Source: Piper betle
Lineage: Eukaryota > Streptophyta > Magnoliopsida > Piperales > Piperaceae
Direction: 5' to 3'
Assembly: GCA_033002965.1 (NCBI GenBank)
Contig: JAURVB010010252.1
Span: 1-64,000, forward strand
DNA length: 64,000 nt
The notes under the pieces are model-generated. The model saw only the letters and a list, made by a program, of their open reading frames with translations, was not told where the DNA came from and did no database searches. Positions 47,385 to 58,445 of the stretch are shown here, one piece after another (positions within the stretch are counted from its first letter, which is position 1; each line of letters begins with the position of its first letter). The translations under genes and the position numbers were made by a program.

Positions 47385-48872
47385 TGTAACGGGGTTTAGC
47401 TCGTGGGACGGTCGAGAGCTAGGGTTTGGCGGTTGTTCCTAGCATTCCCGCGTCCAAGTCGGGTGGCCGGTGCTATCCGAGTGTTGAACAACCTACCGAG
47501 CATATTTCCGTGTTAGTGTGAAGTGCATCGTGGTGCATGGGGTCTATCGGGCGAGTTGCTGTACCGGGCGAGATATCGGACAGTACCGATAGCAGTTGGG
47601 TAGCGGACATGATCGATAACGAGTATCGAGCACCGCTACCGTGTACCGAGCGTGGTGCGGGTTCCAGGTGCGTGACGGGTCAGGCGCAGCCGGGACGTTC
47701 TACCGAGCAGCATGCGCAGGTAGAAGTTGCGGGTTCCGGATGCGTAGGGTGCGAGTGACCGAGCACCGCTGACCGAGCGTGCTGGGCACCAGGGCCGTGT
47801 GCGACCGTGCGACATGCGGTAGTCACGGGTGCGCAGATGTGCAGGTGACCGAGCCAAGGAGCGGTAGGGGTTATCGTGCATGCGCATGGGTGCTGTGGAA
47901 CAGACGGACCAGGGTTCGGTACTGGTCGCTGGGTCGAGCCAGGCGACCGTGCCACATCCAGGAAGTTGATGAGAGCATTTGCGCCACACCCAAGGGTAGG
48001 TCTTTCTGGTAATTCTGCTGGAACACCAGGGGGTCGATGACAAGGCTTGGAGTATGGGAGCCGTTGATCATAGACTTCGATGGTGAGGATGCAAGCTGAT
48101 GACGTGGTGTCACACTAAGGCTGGGATGTCTATATAAGGAGATGCCATCCTTGTGTAGAAATCAGAACAACAACAGAGAGTTGAGTGTGTGAGTGATCTC
48201 AGTGGGGGAGTGAAACTTGGTCGGGCAAGGGGACGCCTTGGGGTTACTGCAGTCAGGCCGAGGAGGGTCTGGAACTCCAAGGGGGACTACCGGGTTAGTC
48301 GACGTCCGCCTTTAGGGTCAAGGCTCGCACACCTGTTGTTCGGCAACCCTGCGCGGTGAACCGAGGGTTGGGTGAAGTCCTGTCGAGTGAGGGTCGAGAG
48401 GCACGGTCGTGGGGTTTGCATGTCCACGACCGGCGGGTAGTCTAGAGGGATTACCTGTATATATCCTGTATTCACGTTGTAAGAATAGAGGTTGGGAAGA
48501 GTTCCTGTAATTCTTGTGGTGTATGCGTCATGTTTGTGCACCGTGGTCTAGACCAGTGATTCCGTGGTCTAGGGGCACCGAGCAGGGTACTCGGTACGTG
48601 GGGCGTGTAATCACTTGTGACTTGGTGTGATCGGTGTGTGTGTTCGGTACAGGGGCTGGTAACCTGGTTACGGTACGCAGGCGTTGGTAGCTGGGCGCGG
48701 TACCGGGACTGGGTGCGTGCGATACTTGCAGGCGTGCGGTCCGAGGCCGCTGTGCACCACAGCACGATTGGGGTGCGGAGGTGGTGTTGGCTGGTGTTTC
48801 CAGGGAGGGAAACACGCCGCACAGTGGCAGTTTGGGCGAAAAATTTTATCCCCTAAGCTGACCCCTGTGACA
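47385..48872 (+). mobile_element. 3' LTR of element F (1488 bp)
   Basis: Starts TGTAACGGGGTTTAGC directly after the purine tract and ends CCCCTGTGACA, followed by the TCTAC duplication. It is 12 bases longer than the 5' LTR through small indels near 47974, 48070, 48100, 48170 and 48767. It contains a TATATAA motif at 48131-48137. Confidence 0.95.
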
Positions 48873-48900
48873 TCTACCATCTTAATCAACCCAAAGGTTA

Positions 48901-48912
48901 GCTCTGATACCA
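48901..48912 (-). promoter_or_regulatory. Primer-binding site of element D/G
   Basis: GCTCTGATACCA on plus is the exact reverse complement of TGGTATCAGAGC. It lies four bases inside the minus-strand LTR end at 48917 and marks the 5' side of a minus-strand element. Confidence 0.9.
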
Positions 48913-48916
48913 TTAT

Positions 48917-50912
48917 TGCAATACCCTGTTTCGGCTCACGTGTGAACTTACCCGAAAATGCCATCGGCGACCGAACTATTCGCTAATCTACTAGGTTCGA
49001 TTAAGCCAACCTAGATCTTCCCTCGGCATCTTAAGATTGAAGCAAATATGAAATGCATGGATGGGATGCTTGGGTTCTAACGTGGTCCTACATGCATGCT
49101 ATGATGTGCAAGCAAAAACAAGACAATGCAACAAGTAAGGAATTCAAATGAAATTTCATTAATTTTTTCACGAAAAACAGAAAGACCCTTCCTTAAAAGT
49201 ACAATAGGGGCCACCCTGTCAACCATAAACATCAGATATTTATATCAACATTCATCAAAACATAATCCAACCATTTCATTTTCCATCACATTCTAACTGT
49301 CCTTGATTCGTAGTTTACCCTACACATTTTTCACTTTCCATTTCCATCCACATGCAAAATGCTTATAGTAAATTCATATTTATAGCATATAAAATTCATT
49401 AACATAGTTCACTACATGCTATCATCACTACTTACACTTGGCAGGTACATGAGTGTGCAATTTTTGTGTTGCTCTTCTGTAGTCCCGACAACTCTCATTC
49501 CTCGAGGTGCTCACCTACATAATATAAGAGGAAACCATCAATAACAAGTGTTACTGGTCCAAAAATATAACTAATGTCAAATTGGCAATAAGAGAAAACT
49601 CTCATATGAAAGAAAACAGCATGAAATCTCTAAAAGGGCAACCACTGAACTGAAATCATCTTTCTCATTTCACTTTCTCATTCACATTCTTCCATATCCA
49701 CTTGCATAGGCTGTCAAAAATCACTACCATACCCACTTCTGTAAGCTGTCAAAAAAAATGCGAAAACTACATAGATATAAGTCTTGGTAGGGATTTATAA
49801 AATAGGCCCAAATGCAACTTATATTAGATCTTGTTTTTGAAAACATTTACATACTCAAGGGATCTAATCTCGTTATTAATCCGGAAATATGATCAGGTAA
49901 ATGGCTCGGATTAAGTGGGAACCAATAAAATGCCACTTAATAAATTCTACACATGATAAATCAAATATATAATAGAACAGCGTAAATCAGAGAACGAGTC
50001 CTAAATAGAACTAGCAGAAGCTCCAAGGGGTCCTTCCACCTAGGCGGCGAGCTCCTTCTTTGTACATACACGACAAACTAGAATCTTGCACCCGCTCATG
50101 ATGCAATCATACATCCTATATCACCCATACATCCATCACACATCAATGATAGTCACATCAACCCATGTGAATTCTAGCAAGTCTACTTAGGCTAGTTTGC
50201 ATTAGATCATGATCAATACATAGTTAGTTTAATTAGTTTCTTAGTTTCCATTTTTAACACCATTCAATCAAACAATTTCATATTTTATTCTTAATCAAAT
50301 CTACATATATATAATTATAATTATAACACACAAATCACCAATCCTGATATGCAATTCTAATAATTGGTACTTTTAAATAATTAAAATAAAATAAATTATA
50401 CCTCTTGTGATTTGTGGCTCGAATTTGGCACCTTATGGTATCCAAAGTTCAATAGGGTTTGATCGGAAGGATTCAGAGGAAGATCAGGCAATTTCCGATG
50501 AATTTCGGTCAACCCAATTTTTCAGCGACTTCCGGCGATTTTCTGGCGATTGTTCTAGCAGGGCAATTGGGGTAAGGGTTAGCACCGGCTTGGCAAGCTC
50601 ATCCCAATGGTAGTGACTGCAAGGGCTTTCGCTATGGCGATGATGGCAAGCGGCAGTGTCTAGTTCGGTCGGGCGGTCGATCTCTCTAATCGAGCATACA
50701 ACCTGTCTTGGTGGTGGTGCTGGGTAGAGGGGAAATGTCGGGGAGGTCAAGGAGGTGATTGTTGACCTCATAGCGGTGGCGGTGCAGCCTGGACGGTGGC
50801 AAATTGACAATGGGAGTGTCGCAGCTCGTGGGGCGATTCTAGTGTCATGGCGGCGAAGCGGTGTCCTGGATTGGTTGGGGCGGCCCAGGGATGGCACGGC
50901 AAGGCTATCACT
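48917..50912 (-). mobile_element. 5' LTR of element D/G (about 2 kb visible)
   Basis: Minus-orientation LTR whose end (GGGTATTGCA) faces the primer site. The stretch 48990-49650 matches the LTR at 34350-35015. The rest (49650-50912) contains a GC-richer block (50480-50900) absent from the other LTR. Its start is lost where satellite-bearing family E LTR sequence begins near 50913. Gene-free; ORFs at 50407-50897 are LTR reading frames. Confidence 0.7.
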
Positions 50913-52110
50913 ATTCCACTATTTCCTTATGTTTATTTTAATATGCGGTGGAGCGATTCCGCTATACTCCAAAACAATGCGGAGGAGGTATCCGCTGTGA
51001 TCCGCACACCCCGGCCGTAGCCTTTTTATGGGGAGGCTACCACTACCGTCTCCAGTGCCAGTGCCTCGCACACCCCGGCCGTAGCCTTTTTGTGGGGTAG
51101 CTATCACTGCACTCGGGTGATTGCTATGCCCCGTTTGTGGGGAAGCTCTCACTACCAATTCTAGTGCCAGTGCCTCGCACACCCCGGCCGTAGCCTTTTT
51201 ATGGGGAGGCTATCACTGCACTCCAGTGCCAATGCCTTGCACACCCCGGCCGTAGCCTTTTTGTGGGGCAGCTATCACTACACTCAGGTGATTGCTATGC
51301 CCCGTTTGTGGGGAAGGTCTCACTGCCAACTCTAGTGCCAGTGCCTCACACACCCCGGCCGTAGCCTTTTTATGGGGCGGCTATCACTGCACTCCAGTGC
51401 CAGTGCCTCACACACCCCGGCCGTAGCCTTTTTATGGGGCGGCTATCACTGCACTCCAGTGCGATGGAGGAATCGCTGTGCCTCACTCACCCCGGCCGTA
51501 GCCTTTTTATGGGGTGGCTATCACTACTCCAAAACAATGTCGATGCATTACAAAATTCACGCACATAACACGACCCAGTGTCGGACTAAGTCAATTCATT
51601 GACCCCGGTTGCACTCGGTGCATGGTAGTCGAATCTGGGCTCAGGCCGACCTAGGCTACCAACAAGGAAAATACGATGTTCTACCTATTATACGTACCTG
51701 ACTTGTGGGTTCGTCTGACTGTAATCCACTAACCCTAATATGAATGAGGGCATAAAATTATACATTAGTATAATTTTACTCGCGTCGAAAATGCACGCAA
51801 CTAAATATTTAATATATGCCACATTAATTAATTTATTTAATTCAATAAGGTTCAACACTTCTTTATTTAATTAATTATGCTATCTCGTGATTTCTACACG
51901 ATTATCTTTTATTGATCCATTATTTTACTTTACGAATTTGTTATAAGAATAATCGTTTTATTTATCAAATATAAATTTTATATGCTAAAGGTGATGTCTT
52001 TATTAAATATTCCTCATAACTCTTCAATTTAAGTTAATCGCTTTTAATAAGCCGATTAATTAATTACCCTTTATCCTGATCGAAATTTATTAATTTCATG
52101 TAATAATTTA
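50913..52110 (-). mobile_element. Family E LTR fragment (i), left arm of an inverted repeat
   Basis: Matches the part of the intact LTR corresponding to about 55147-56344, including the satellite array (51003-51520) and the AT-rich segment (51740-52110). Both LTR termini are missing. Confidence 0.85.
51003..51520. repeat. Satellite-like tandem array (CCCCGGCCGTAGCC type)
   Basis: Units of about 55-110 bp, each starting CACCCCGGCCGTAGCC, then TTTTTATGGGG or TTTTTGTGGGG and CTATCACTGCACTC. Some units carry an extra CCCCGTTTGTGGGGAAGC segment. Six or seven units. The same array recurs at 52200-52715 (inverted), 53112-53460 and 55240-55770. Confidence 0.9.
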
Positions 52111-53111
52111 TAATGGGGTTAACGAATTGACTCAGTCCGACACTGGGTCGTGTTATGTGCGTGAATTTTGTGATGCATCGACATTGTTTTGGAGTAGTGA
52201 TAGCCACCCCATAAAAAGGCTACGGCCGGGGTGAGTGAGGCACAGCGATTCCTCCATCGCACTGGAGTGTAGTGATAGCCGCCCCATAAAAAGGCTACGG
52301 CCGGGGTGTGTGAGGCACTGGCACTGGAGTGCAGTGATAGCCACCCCATAAAAAGGCTACGGCCGGGGTGTGTGAGGCACTGGCACTAGAATTAGTAGTG
52401 AGAGCTTCCCCACAAACGGGGCATAGCAATCACCTGAGTGCAGTGATAGCCGCTCCACAAAAAGGCTACGGCCGGGGTGTGCAAGGCATTGGCACTGGAG
52501 TGCAGTGATAGCCTCCCCATAAAAAGGCTACGGCCGGGGTGTGCGAGGCACTGGCACTAGAATTGGTAGTGAGAGCTTCCCCACAAACGGGCCATAGCAA
52601 TCACCCAAGTGCAGTGATAGCTACCCCACAAAAAGGCTACGGCCGGGGTGTGCGAGGCACTGGCACTAGAGACGGTAGTGGTAGCCTCCCCACAAAAAAG
52701 GCTACGGCCGGGGTGTGCGGATCACAGCGGATACCTCCTCTGCATTGTTTTGGAGTATAGTGGAATCGCTCCACCGTATATTAAAATAAACTTAAGGAAA
52801 TAGTGGAATGTACTTGTTTTATTTTATCTATTATACTACTTAGTGTTGTAATCACTAACGCGGAATTGCCTCCGCAGGTGTGCAAATACGAGATTAGGTG
52901 ATTGACATCCAGAGTATGGAGCAAAATAAATATGAGGACTCCTTTTTTTATTTAATTGAGAAATAAGTGTGGCTGCTGGGAAACGGTCTAAGACTGTGGG
53001 ATCTTTATTTATGTTATTATTTATAAAAAAATATTTGACATAATTACTTTACTTTTGAGTAACACCTAGCCAGTTAGGCCCACAATATCGTGAAAAAGGC
53101 GGGTCGTTACA
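52111..53111 (+). mobile_element. Family E LTR fragment (ii), inverted orientation
   Basis: Plus-orientation copy: from TGGGGTTAACGAATTG through the satellite array (52200-52715) to the true LTR end GGCGGGTCGTTACA at 53111. Units occur in mirror order to fragment (i), so 50930-51612 and 52111-52793 form a long inverted repeat. The part 52840-53111 matches 54843-55140 of the intact LTR in reverse complement. Confidence 0.85.
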
Positions 53112-54195
53112 ACCCCGGCTGTAGCCTTTTTATGGGGAGGCTATCACTGCACTCCAGTGCCAATGCCTTGCACACCCCGGCCGTAGCCTTCTTGTGGAGC
53201 GGCTATCACTGCACTCAGGTGATTGCTATGCCCCGTTTGTAGGGAAGCTCTCACTACCAATTCTAATGCCAGTGCCTCACACACACCGGCCGTAGCCTTT
53301 TTATGGGGCGGCTATCACTGCACTCCAGTGCCAGTGCCTCACACACCCCGGCCGTAGCCTTTTTATGGGGCGGCTATCACTGCACTCCAGTGCGATGGAG
53401 GAATCGCTGTGCCTCACTCACCCCGGCCGTAGCCTTTTTATGTGGGTGGCTATCACTACTCCAAAACAATGTCGATGCATTACAAAATTCACGCACATAA
53501 CACGACCCAGTGTCGGACTGAGTCAATTCATTGACCCCGGTTGCACTCGGTGCATGGTAGTCGAATCTGGGCTCAGGCCAACCTAGGCTACCAATAAGGA
53601 AAATACGATGTTCTACCTATTATACGTACCTGATTAGTGATTATGTCTGACTGTGACCCGTGAACTCTAATACGGTAATGGGGAGGTTGCCTGGGACGGA
53701 GATGAGGGATAAAATACTCACACAGTAATGGGGAGGTCGCATGGGACGGAGATGAGGGATGAAATACTCCCTCCTCCTGCATATATATACACTTCAACCA
53801 TTCCCTCCATTAAATTCTCATACCCCATCATCCATTTGGTATTTCCTAGGTTCAACGACCCCTTCATTAAATTCTCACACCCCATCATCCATTGGTATTT
53901 CCTATGTTCAACGACCCCTTCTCCTTTTATAAAGAATAAATGATGGCTAGGGTTTGTGGAAGCACCCTTTCACCATAATTCGCTTTAACCGGGTAATTGG
54001 GTAATTAACACGGTTCACTTAACCTTTTCACTCAACTCTTAAATGGTATGGTTCACTTAAATGGTTAAATGGATAATTAATGTGTTCGACTCGACTGATT
54101 CAACTAGAATCGTCTGATTAGAAATTACTTTTCAATTTAACCGGGTAATTCATACTTAACCAGCTAATGAAATTTTTTTTTTCCGGGTCTTTACA
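53112..54195 (-). mobile_element. Family E LTR fragment (iii), start half
   Basis: Begins inside the satellite array (ACCCCGGCTGTAGCC) and runs to the LTR start, TGTAAAGACCCGG on minus at 54195. The purine tract of the internal region (CTAAGTTGGGGAGAT) follows at 54196-54210. Between 53640 and 53930 it carries ATTAAATTCTCA and CCCCATCATCCAT blocks shared with 5740-5850. It lacks the AT-rich segment of the intact copy. Confidence 0.8.
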
Positions 54196-54842
54196 ATCTC
54201 CCCAACTTAGAACTATTTCGTCCCCGAAATATCATAGCATAAATCGGATTTACACGGATTTTATGCTACAAACAGGCTAGGATATTTTCTGGCCATTTCC
54301 TGTTCAGTCTCCCATGTCGCTTCTTCTGATCCCTGATTTCTCCATAATACCTTTACCAAAGGGATCTCCTTGCTACGGAGTGTCTTTGTTTCCCTTGCCA
54401 AGATTCGAATCGGTTTTTCCTCGTATGTTAAATCCGATTGTAGCTCTAAATCTGCAAAATTTGTGATAATGTGATTCTCATCTCGTACATATTTCTTTAG
54501 CATTGACACATGAAAGACATTGTGTACACCATCAAGGCTTGGTGGTAATGCTAATCTATATGCACAACTTCCGATTCGATCCAAAATTAGAAATGGTCCT
54601 ATGAATCTTGGCTTCAACTTCCCTGATGTTCTAAATCTGATCACTCCCTTTTTAGGTGAGGTCTTAAGGTAGACGAACTCCCCAACTTGGAATCCTAAGT
54701 CCTTCCTTCGAGTATCAGCATAACTTTTCTGCCGATCCTGAGCTGCCTTAAGCCTTTGCTGGATGAGTTGCACCTTTTCAGCTGCATCTCTCACCATCTC
54801 TGGCCCGACTATAACCATATCTGAGACTCCAACCAGCATGAT
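54196..54842 (-). pseudogene. Integrase C-terminus and chromodomain-like tail, truncated copy
   Basis: Minus strand, 192 codons (54839-54261), nearly identical to the end of the pol at 58200-57618; I count only a few residue changes, such as LGFQVGEF for LEFQVGEF. It covers the integrase C-terminal domain (KSYADTRRKDLGFQVGEF, LKPRFIGPF) and the tail VKVLWRNQGSEEATWETE, which resembles the chromodomain of Tekay-like elements. It begins abruptly at the LTR end (54843) with a family E LTR in front, so this is the downstream remnant of an element split by insertion of a sister element. The initiating methionine is incidental. Confidence 0.9.
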
Positions 54843-55239
54843 TGTAACGACTCGCCATTTTTCATGATAATATTGTGGGCCTAACTGGCTAGGTGTTACT
54901 CAAAATTAGCAAAGCAATTATGTCAAACATTATTAGAAATCATAACTTATAATAAAATCCCACAGTCTTGGACCGTTTCCCAACAGCCACACTTATTCCT
55001 CAATTAAATAACAAAAAGGAGTCCTCATATTACTTTGCTCCATGCTCTAGTTGTCAATCATCTAATCTCGGATCTGCACACCTGCGGAGGCAATTCCGCG
55101 TTAGTGATTACAACACTAAGTAGTATAATAGATAAAACAAACAAGTACATTCCACCATTTTCATATATTTATTTTAATATGCGGTGGAGCGATTCCGCTA
55201 TACTCCAAAACAATGCGGAGGAGGTGTCCGCTGTGATCT

Positions 55240-55770
55240 GCACACCCCGGCCGTAGCCTTTTTATGGGGAGGCTACCACTACCGTCTCCAGTGCCAGTGC
55301 CTCGCACACCCCGGCCGTAGCCTTTTTGTGGGGTAGCTATCACTGCACTCGGGTGATTGCTATGCCCCGTTTGTGGGGAAGCTCTCACTACCAATTCTAG
55401 TGCCAGTGCCTCGCACACCCAGGCCGTAGCCTTTTTATGGGGAGGCTATCACTGCACTCCAGTGCCAATGCCTTGCACACCCCGGCCGTAGCCTTTTTGT
55501 GGGCGGCTATCACTGCACTCAGGTGATCGCTATGCCCCGTTTGTGGGGAAGCTCTCACTGCCAACTCTAGTGCCAGTGCCTCACACACCCCGGCCGTAGC
55601 CTTTTTATGGGGCGGCTATCACTGCACTCAGTGCCAGTGCCTCACACACCCCGGCCGTAGCCTTTTCATGGGGCGGCAATCACTGCACTCTAGTGCGATG
55701 GAGGAATCGCTGTGCCTCACTCACCCCGGCCGTAGCCTTTTTATGGGGCGGCTATCACTACTCCAAAACA
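55240..55770. repeat. Satellite-like tandem array in the element E LTR
   Basis: Same units as at 51003-51520, in the same order (CACCCCGGCCGTAGCC start, TTTTTATGGGG, CTATCACTGCACTC). Seven units, including two with the CCCCGTTTGTGGGGAAGC insert. Confidence 0.9.
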
Positions 55771-57483
55771 ATATCGATGCATTACAAGATTCACACACAT
55801 AACACGACCCAGTGTCGGACTGAGTCAATTCTTTAACCGCGGTTGCACTTCGTGCATGGTGGTCGAATCTGGGCTCAGGCCGACCTAGGCTACCAACAAG
55901 GAAAATACGATGTTCTACCTATTATACGTACCTGACTTGCGGGTTCGTCCGACTGTAATCCGCTAACCCTAATATGAACGGGGCATAAAATTATACATTA
56001 GTATAATTTTACTCGCGTCGAAAATGCATGCAACTAAATATTTAATATATGCCACATTAATTAATTTATTTAATTCGATAAGGTTCAACACTTCTTTATT
56101 TAATTAATTATGCTATCGCGTAATTTCTACGCGATTATCTTTTATTGATCCATTATTTTACTTTACGAATTTATTATAAGAATAATCGTTTTATTTATCA
56201 AATATAACTTTTATATGATAAAGGTGAAGTCTCTATTAAATATTCCTCATAACCCTTCAATTTAAGTTAATTGCTTTTAATCAGCCGATTAATTAATTAC
56301 CGTTTATCGTGATCGAAATTTATTAATTTCATGTAATAATTTATAAATTTATTATTTTGACCACTTAACTCATATTCCTTTAAATTAATTATTTCAATGA
56401 TTTTAACACGAGTTGGTATTATTATTATGATTTTTAACTCAACCCATATCGAGTCAACCCGAAATTACAAAACTGCCATTCTTCTTCTTCTTCTTCCTCG
56501 TCACCATTCTTCTCTTCACCCAAAACCAGCACCAAGCTCTTCTCTTTCGACCAAAATCTAGATCCTATCCTTCACCCATTGTCTCCCTTTCCTAGCAACC
56601 AAATTAGCAGCAACAATCAAAGGGCGACTGCACCACCACAGCGACGAACCAGCAGCCATGGCGACCTCGACCTGCTGCTATGGCGACTCAGACGTGGCCA
56701 GCAGCACCGCCCCACGCGTCCCCTTCTTCCCGCACAACAACCCAATGCCCAGAAGAAGAGAAACACTACCCTACAGCGTGGTATATGCAACTGGTCGTGA
56801 CACAAACGCCATGGTGCTGTTGCTGCAATTCAGCAGGACGTGCTACCATCCTTGGCAATTTCAGCAGGACGTGCTACCATTCTTGGCTGTAAATTCTATG
56901 AAATCTCACCTTTAATTACTACAACATGAGTAAGGACGTTGATGCAGCAACTGATTAGCAAAAGATTATGACTTGTTGCTGTAATTAATCACAAACACAC
57001 AAGAATTGCTGCATGGCAGCAACTTATGTTCGTGGGTGAATTCCTGGTTCTAATCCAGTTACATCCTCCCTTTTTCTTGTTGATTTCAGGTCTTAGTTTC
57101 CATGATTATCTTGTATTATAATCTTTGATCATATGTATGCATGCAAACTAAGAAGAAGAGAGGAAGAAACTTACCAAAACAATGGGGAAGCCGGCGTTTG
57201 TCCAAGGAGCTTATGTGCATGACGCCCCCCCTCCTTCTCCTTATAAAATGAAAGAAGGCCTAGGGTTTATGAAAACACACTTCGTTGCCGGGTAAATGGG
57301 TAAGTGATACGGTTCACTTTACTAGTTTAAACGGTTAAATGGTATGGTTTACTTAACCGGGTAAAAATACTTAACCGGTTAACTAATACTTTCCACTTGA
57401 CCGGGTAATTGATAATTAACCGGGTAGCGGGTAAATAATTTAAATAAATTCATGGATACCAACGTTCGATCCCACCGCGTCGA

Positions 57484-57486
<3 letters not shown>

Positions 57487-57530
<44 letters not shown>
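57487..57530. repeat. TA microsatellite
   Basis: About twenty TA units with one CATATA interruption, inside the LTR near its start. Confidence 0.95.
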
Positions 57531-57532
<2 letters not shown>

Positions 57533-57617
57533 TTTTCTGGGTCTTTACAATCTCCCCAACTTAGAACTATTTCGTACCCGAAATATCATAGCATAAATTT
57601 GATTTACATAGATTTTA

Positions 57618-58445
57618 TGCTACAAACAAGCTAGGATATTTTCTGGCCATTTCCTGTTCAGTCTCCCATGTCGCTTCTTCTGATCCCTGATTTCTCCATA
57701 ATACCTTTACCAAAGGGATCTCCTTGCTACGGAGTGTCTTTGTTTCCCTTGCCAAGATTCGAATCGGTTTTTCCTCGTAGGTTAAATCCGACTGTAGCTC
57801 TAAATCTGCAAAATTTGTGATAATGTGATTCTCATCTCGTACATATTTCTTTAGCATTGACACATGAAAGACATTGTGTACACCATCAAGGCTTGGTGGT
57901 AATGCTAATCTATATGCACAACTTCTGATTCGATCCAAAATTGGAAATGGTCCTATGAATCTTGGCTTCAACTTCCCTGATGTTCTAAATCTGATCACTC
58001 CCTTTTTAGGTGAGGTCTTAAGGTAGACGAACTCCCCAACTTGGAATTCTAAGTCCTTCCTTCGAGTATCAGCATAACTTTTCTGCCGATCCTGAGCTGC
58101 CTTAAGCCTTTGCTGGATGAGTTGCACCTTTTCAGCTGCTTCTCTCACCATCTCTGGCCCGACTATAACCATCTCTGTAGACTCCAACCAGCATGATGGA
58201 GATCGACAAGGCCTACCGTATAAGGCTTCAAACGGTGCCATTCCTATACTGGCTTGGTAAGAGTTATTATAGGTGAATTCAGCCAAGGCTAAGTGTTTCT
58301 CCCAATCTCCTCCCCAGTCGAGGATGCAAGCTCTCAACAAATCCTCCAAGGTTTGATTGGTCCTCTCACTCTGACCATCAGTTTGGGGGTGATATGTTGT
58401 ACTTAACTTGATTTGGGTCCCCATAGCTTTTGGAAAACTTCCCAA
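57618..58445 (-). pseudogene. Element E pol, 3' part: end of integrase core and chromodomain-like tail
   Basis: A 276-codon open stretch continuing the integrase after a frameshift. It has TTYHPQTDGQSERTNQ with the third catalytic acidic residue of the DDE triad in the following TLEDLLRA, then the ALYGRPCRSP motif, the integrase C-terminal domain and the tail VLWRNQGSEEATWETEQE. Integrase inserts the cDNA; a chromodomain tail in this clade steers insertion to chromatin. The reading joins the upstream pol if one base near 58427-58432 is missing. Confidence 0.9.

Larger units (their letters stand above)
54843..57549 (-). mobile_element. 3' LTR of element E (2.7 kb), with satellite array
   Basis: Intact termini: TGTAACGACTCGCC at 54843 and GGGTCTTTACA at 57549 on plus. 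Its purine tract (AAGTTGGGGAGAT) follows at 57550-57563. Interior: conserved end (54843-55150), satellite array (55240-55770), AT-rich block (55980-56350), pyrimidine-rich CTTCTTCTTC (56480-56500), GC-rich block (56600-56860), a duplicated AGCAGGACGTGCTACCAT (56830-56880), ACCGGGTA motifs (57290-57430) and a TA microsatellite. ORFs at 56579-56915 are LTR reading frames. Confidence 0.92.

Noticed and set aside
51003..51520. Regular spaced repeats that could suggest a CRISPR array
   Set aside because: Units are contiguous and degenerate, with no unique spacers of constant length, and they lie in a plant LTR.
52111..53111. Plus-oriented family E LTR as a clean solo-LTR insertion
   Set aside because: Only its right end (GTCGTTACA) is a true LTR terminus; the left edge is mid-LTR and no target duplication was found, so an inversion or rearrangement fits better.
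56579..56915. Overlapping ORFs rich in Pro, Arg and Ser
   Set aside because: GC-rich LTR block of element E; no motif, three overlapping frames on both strands.
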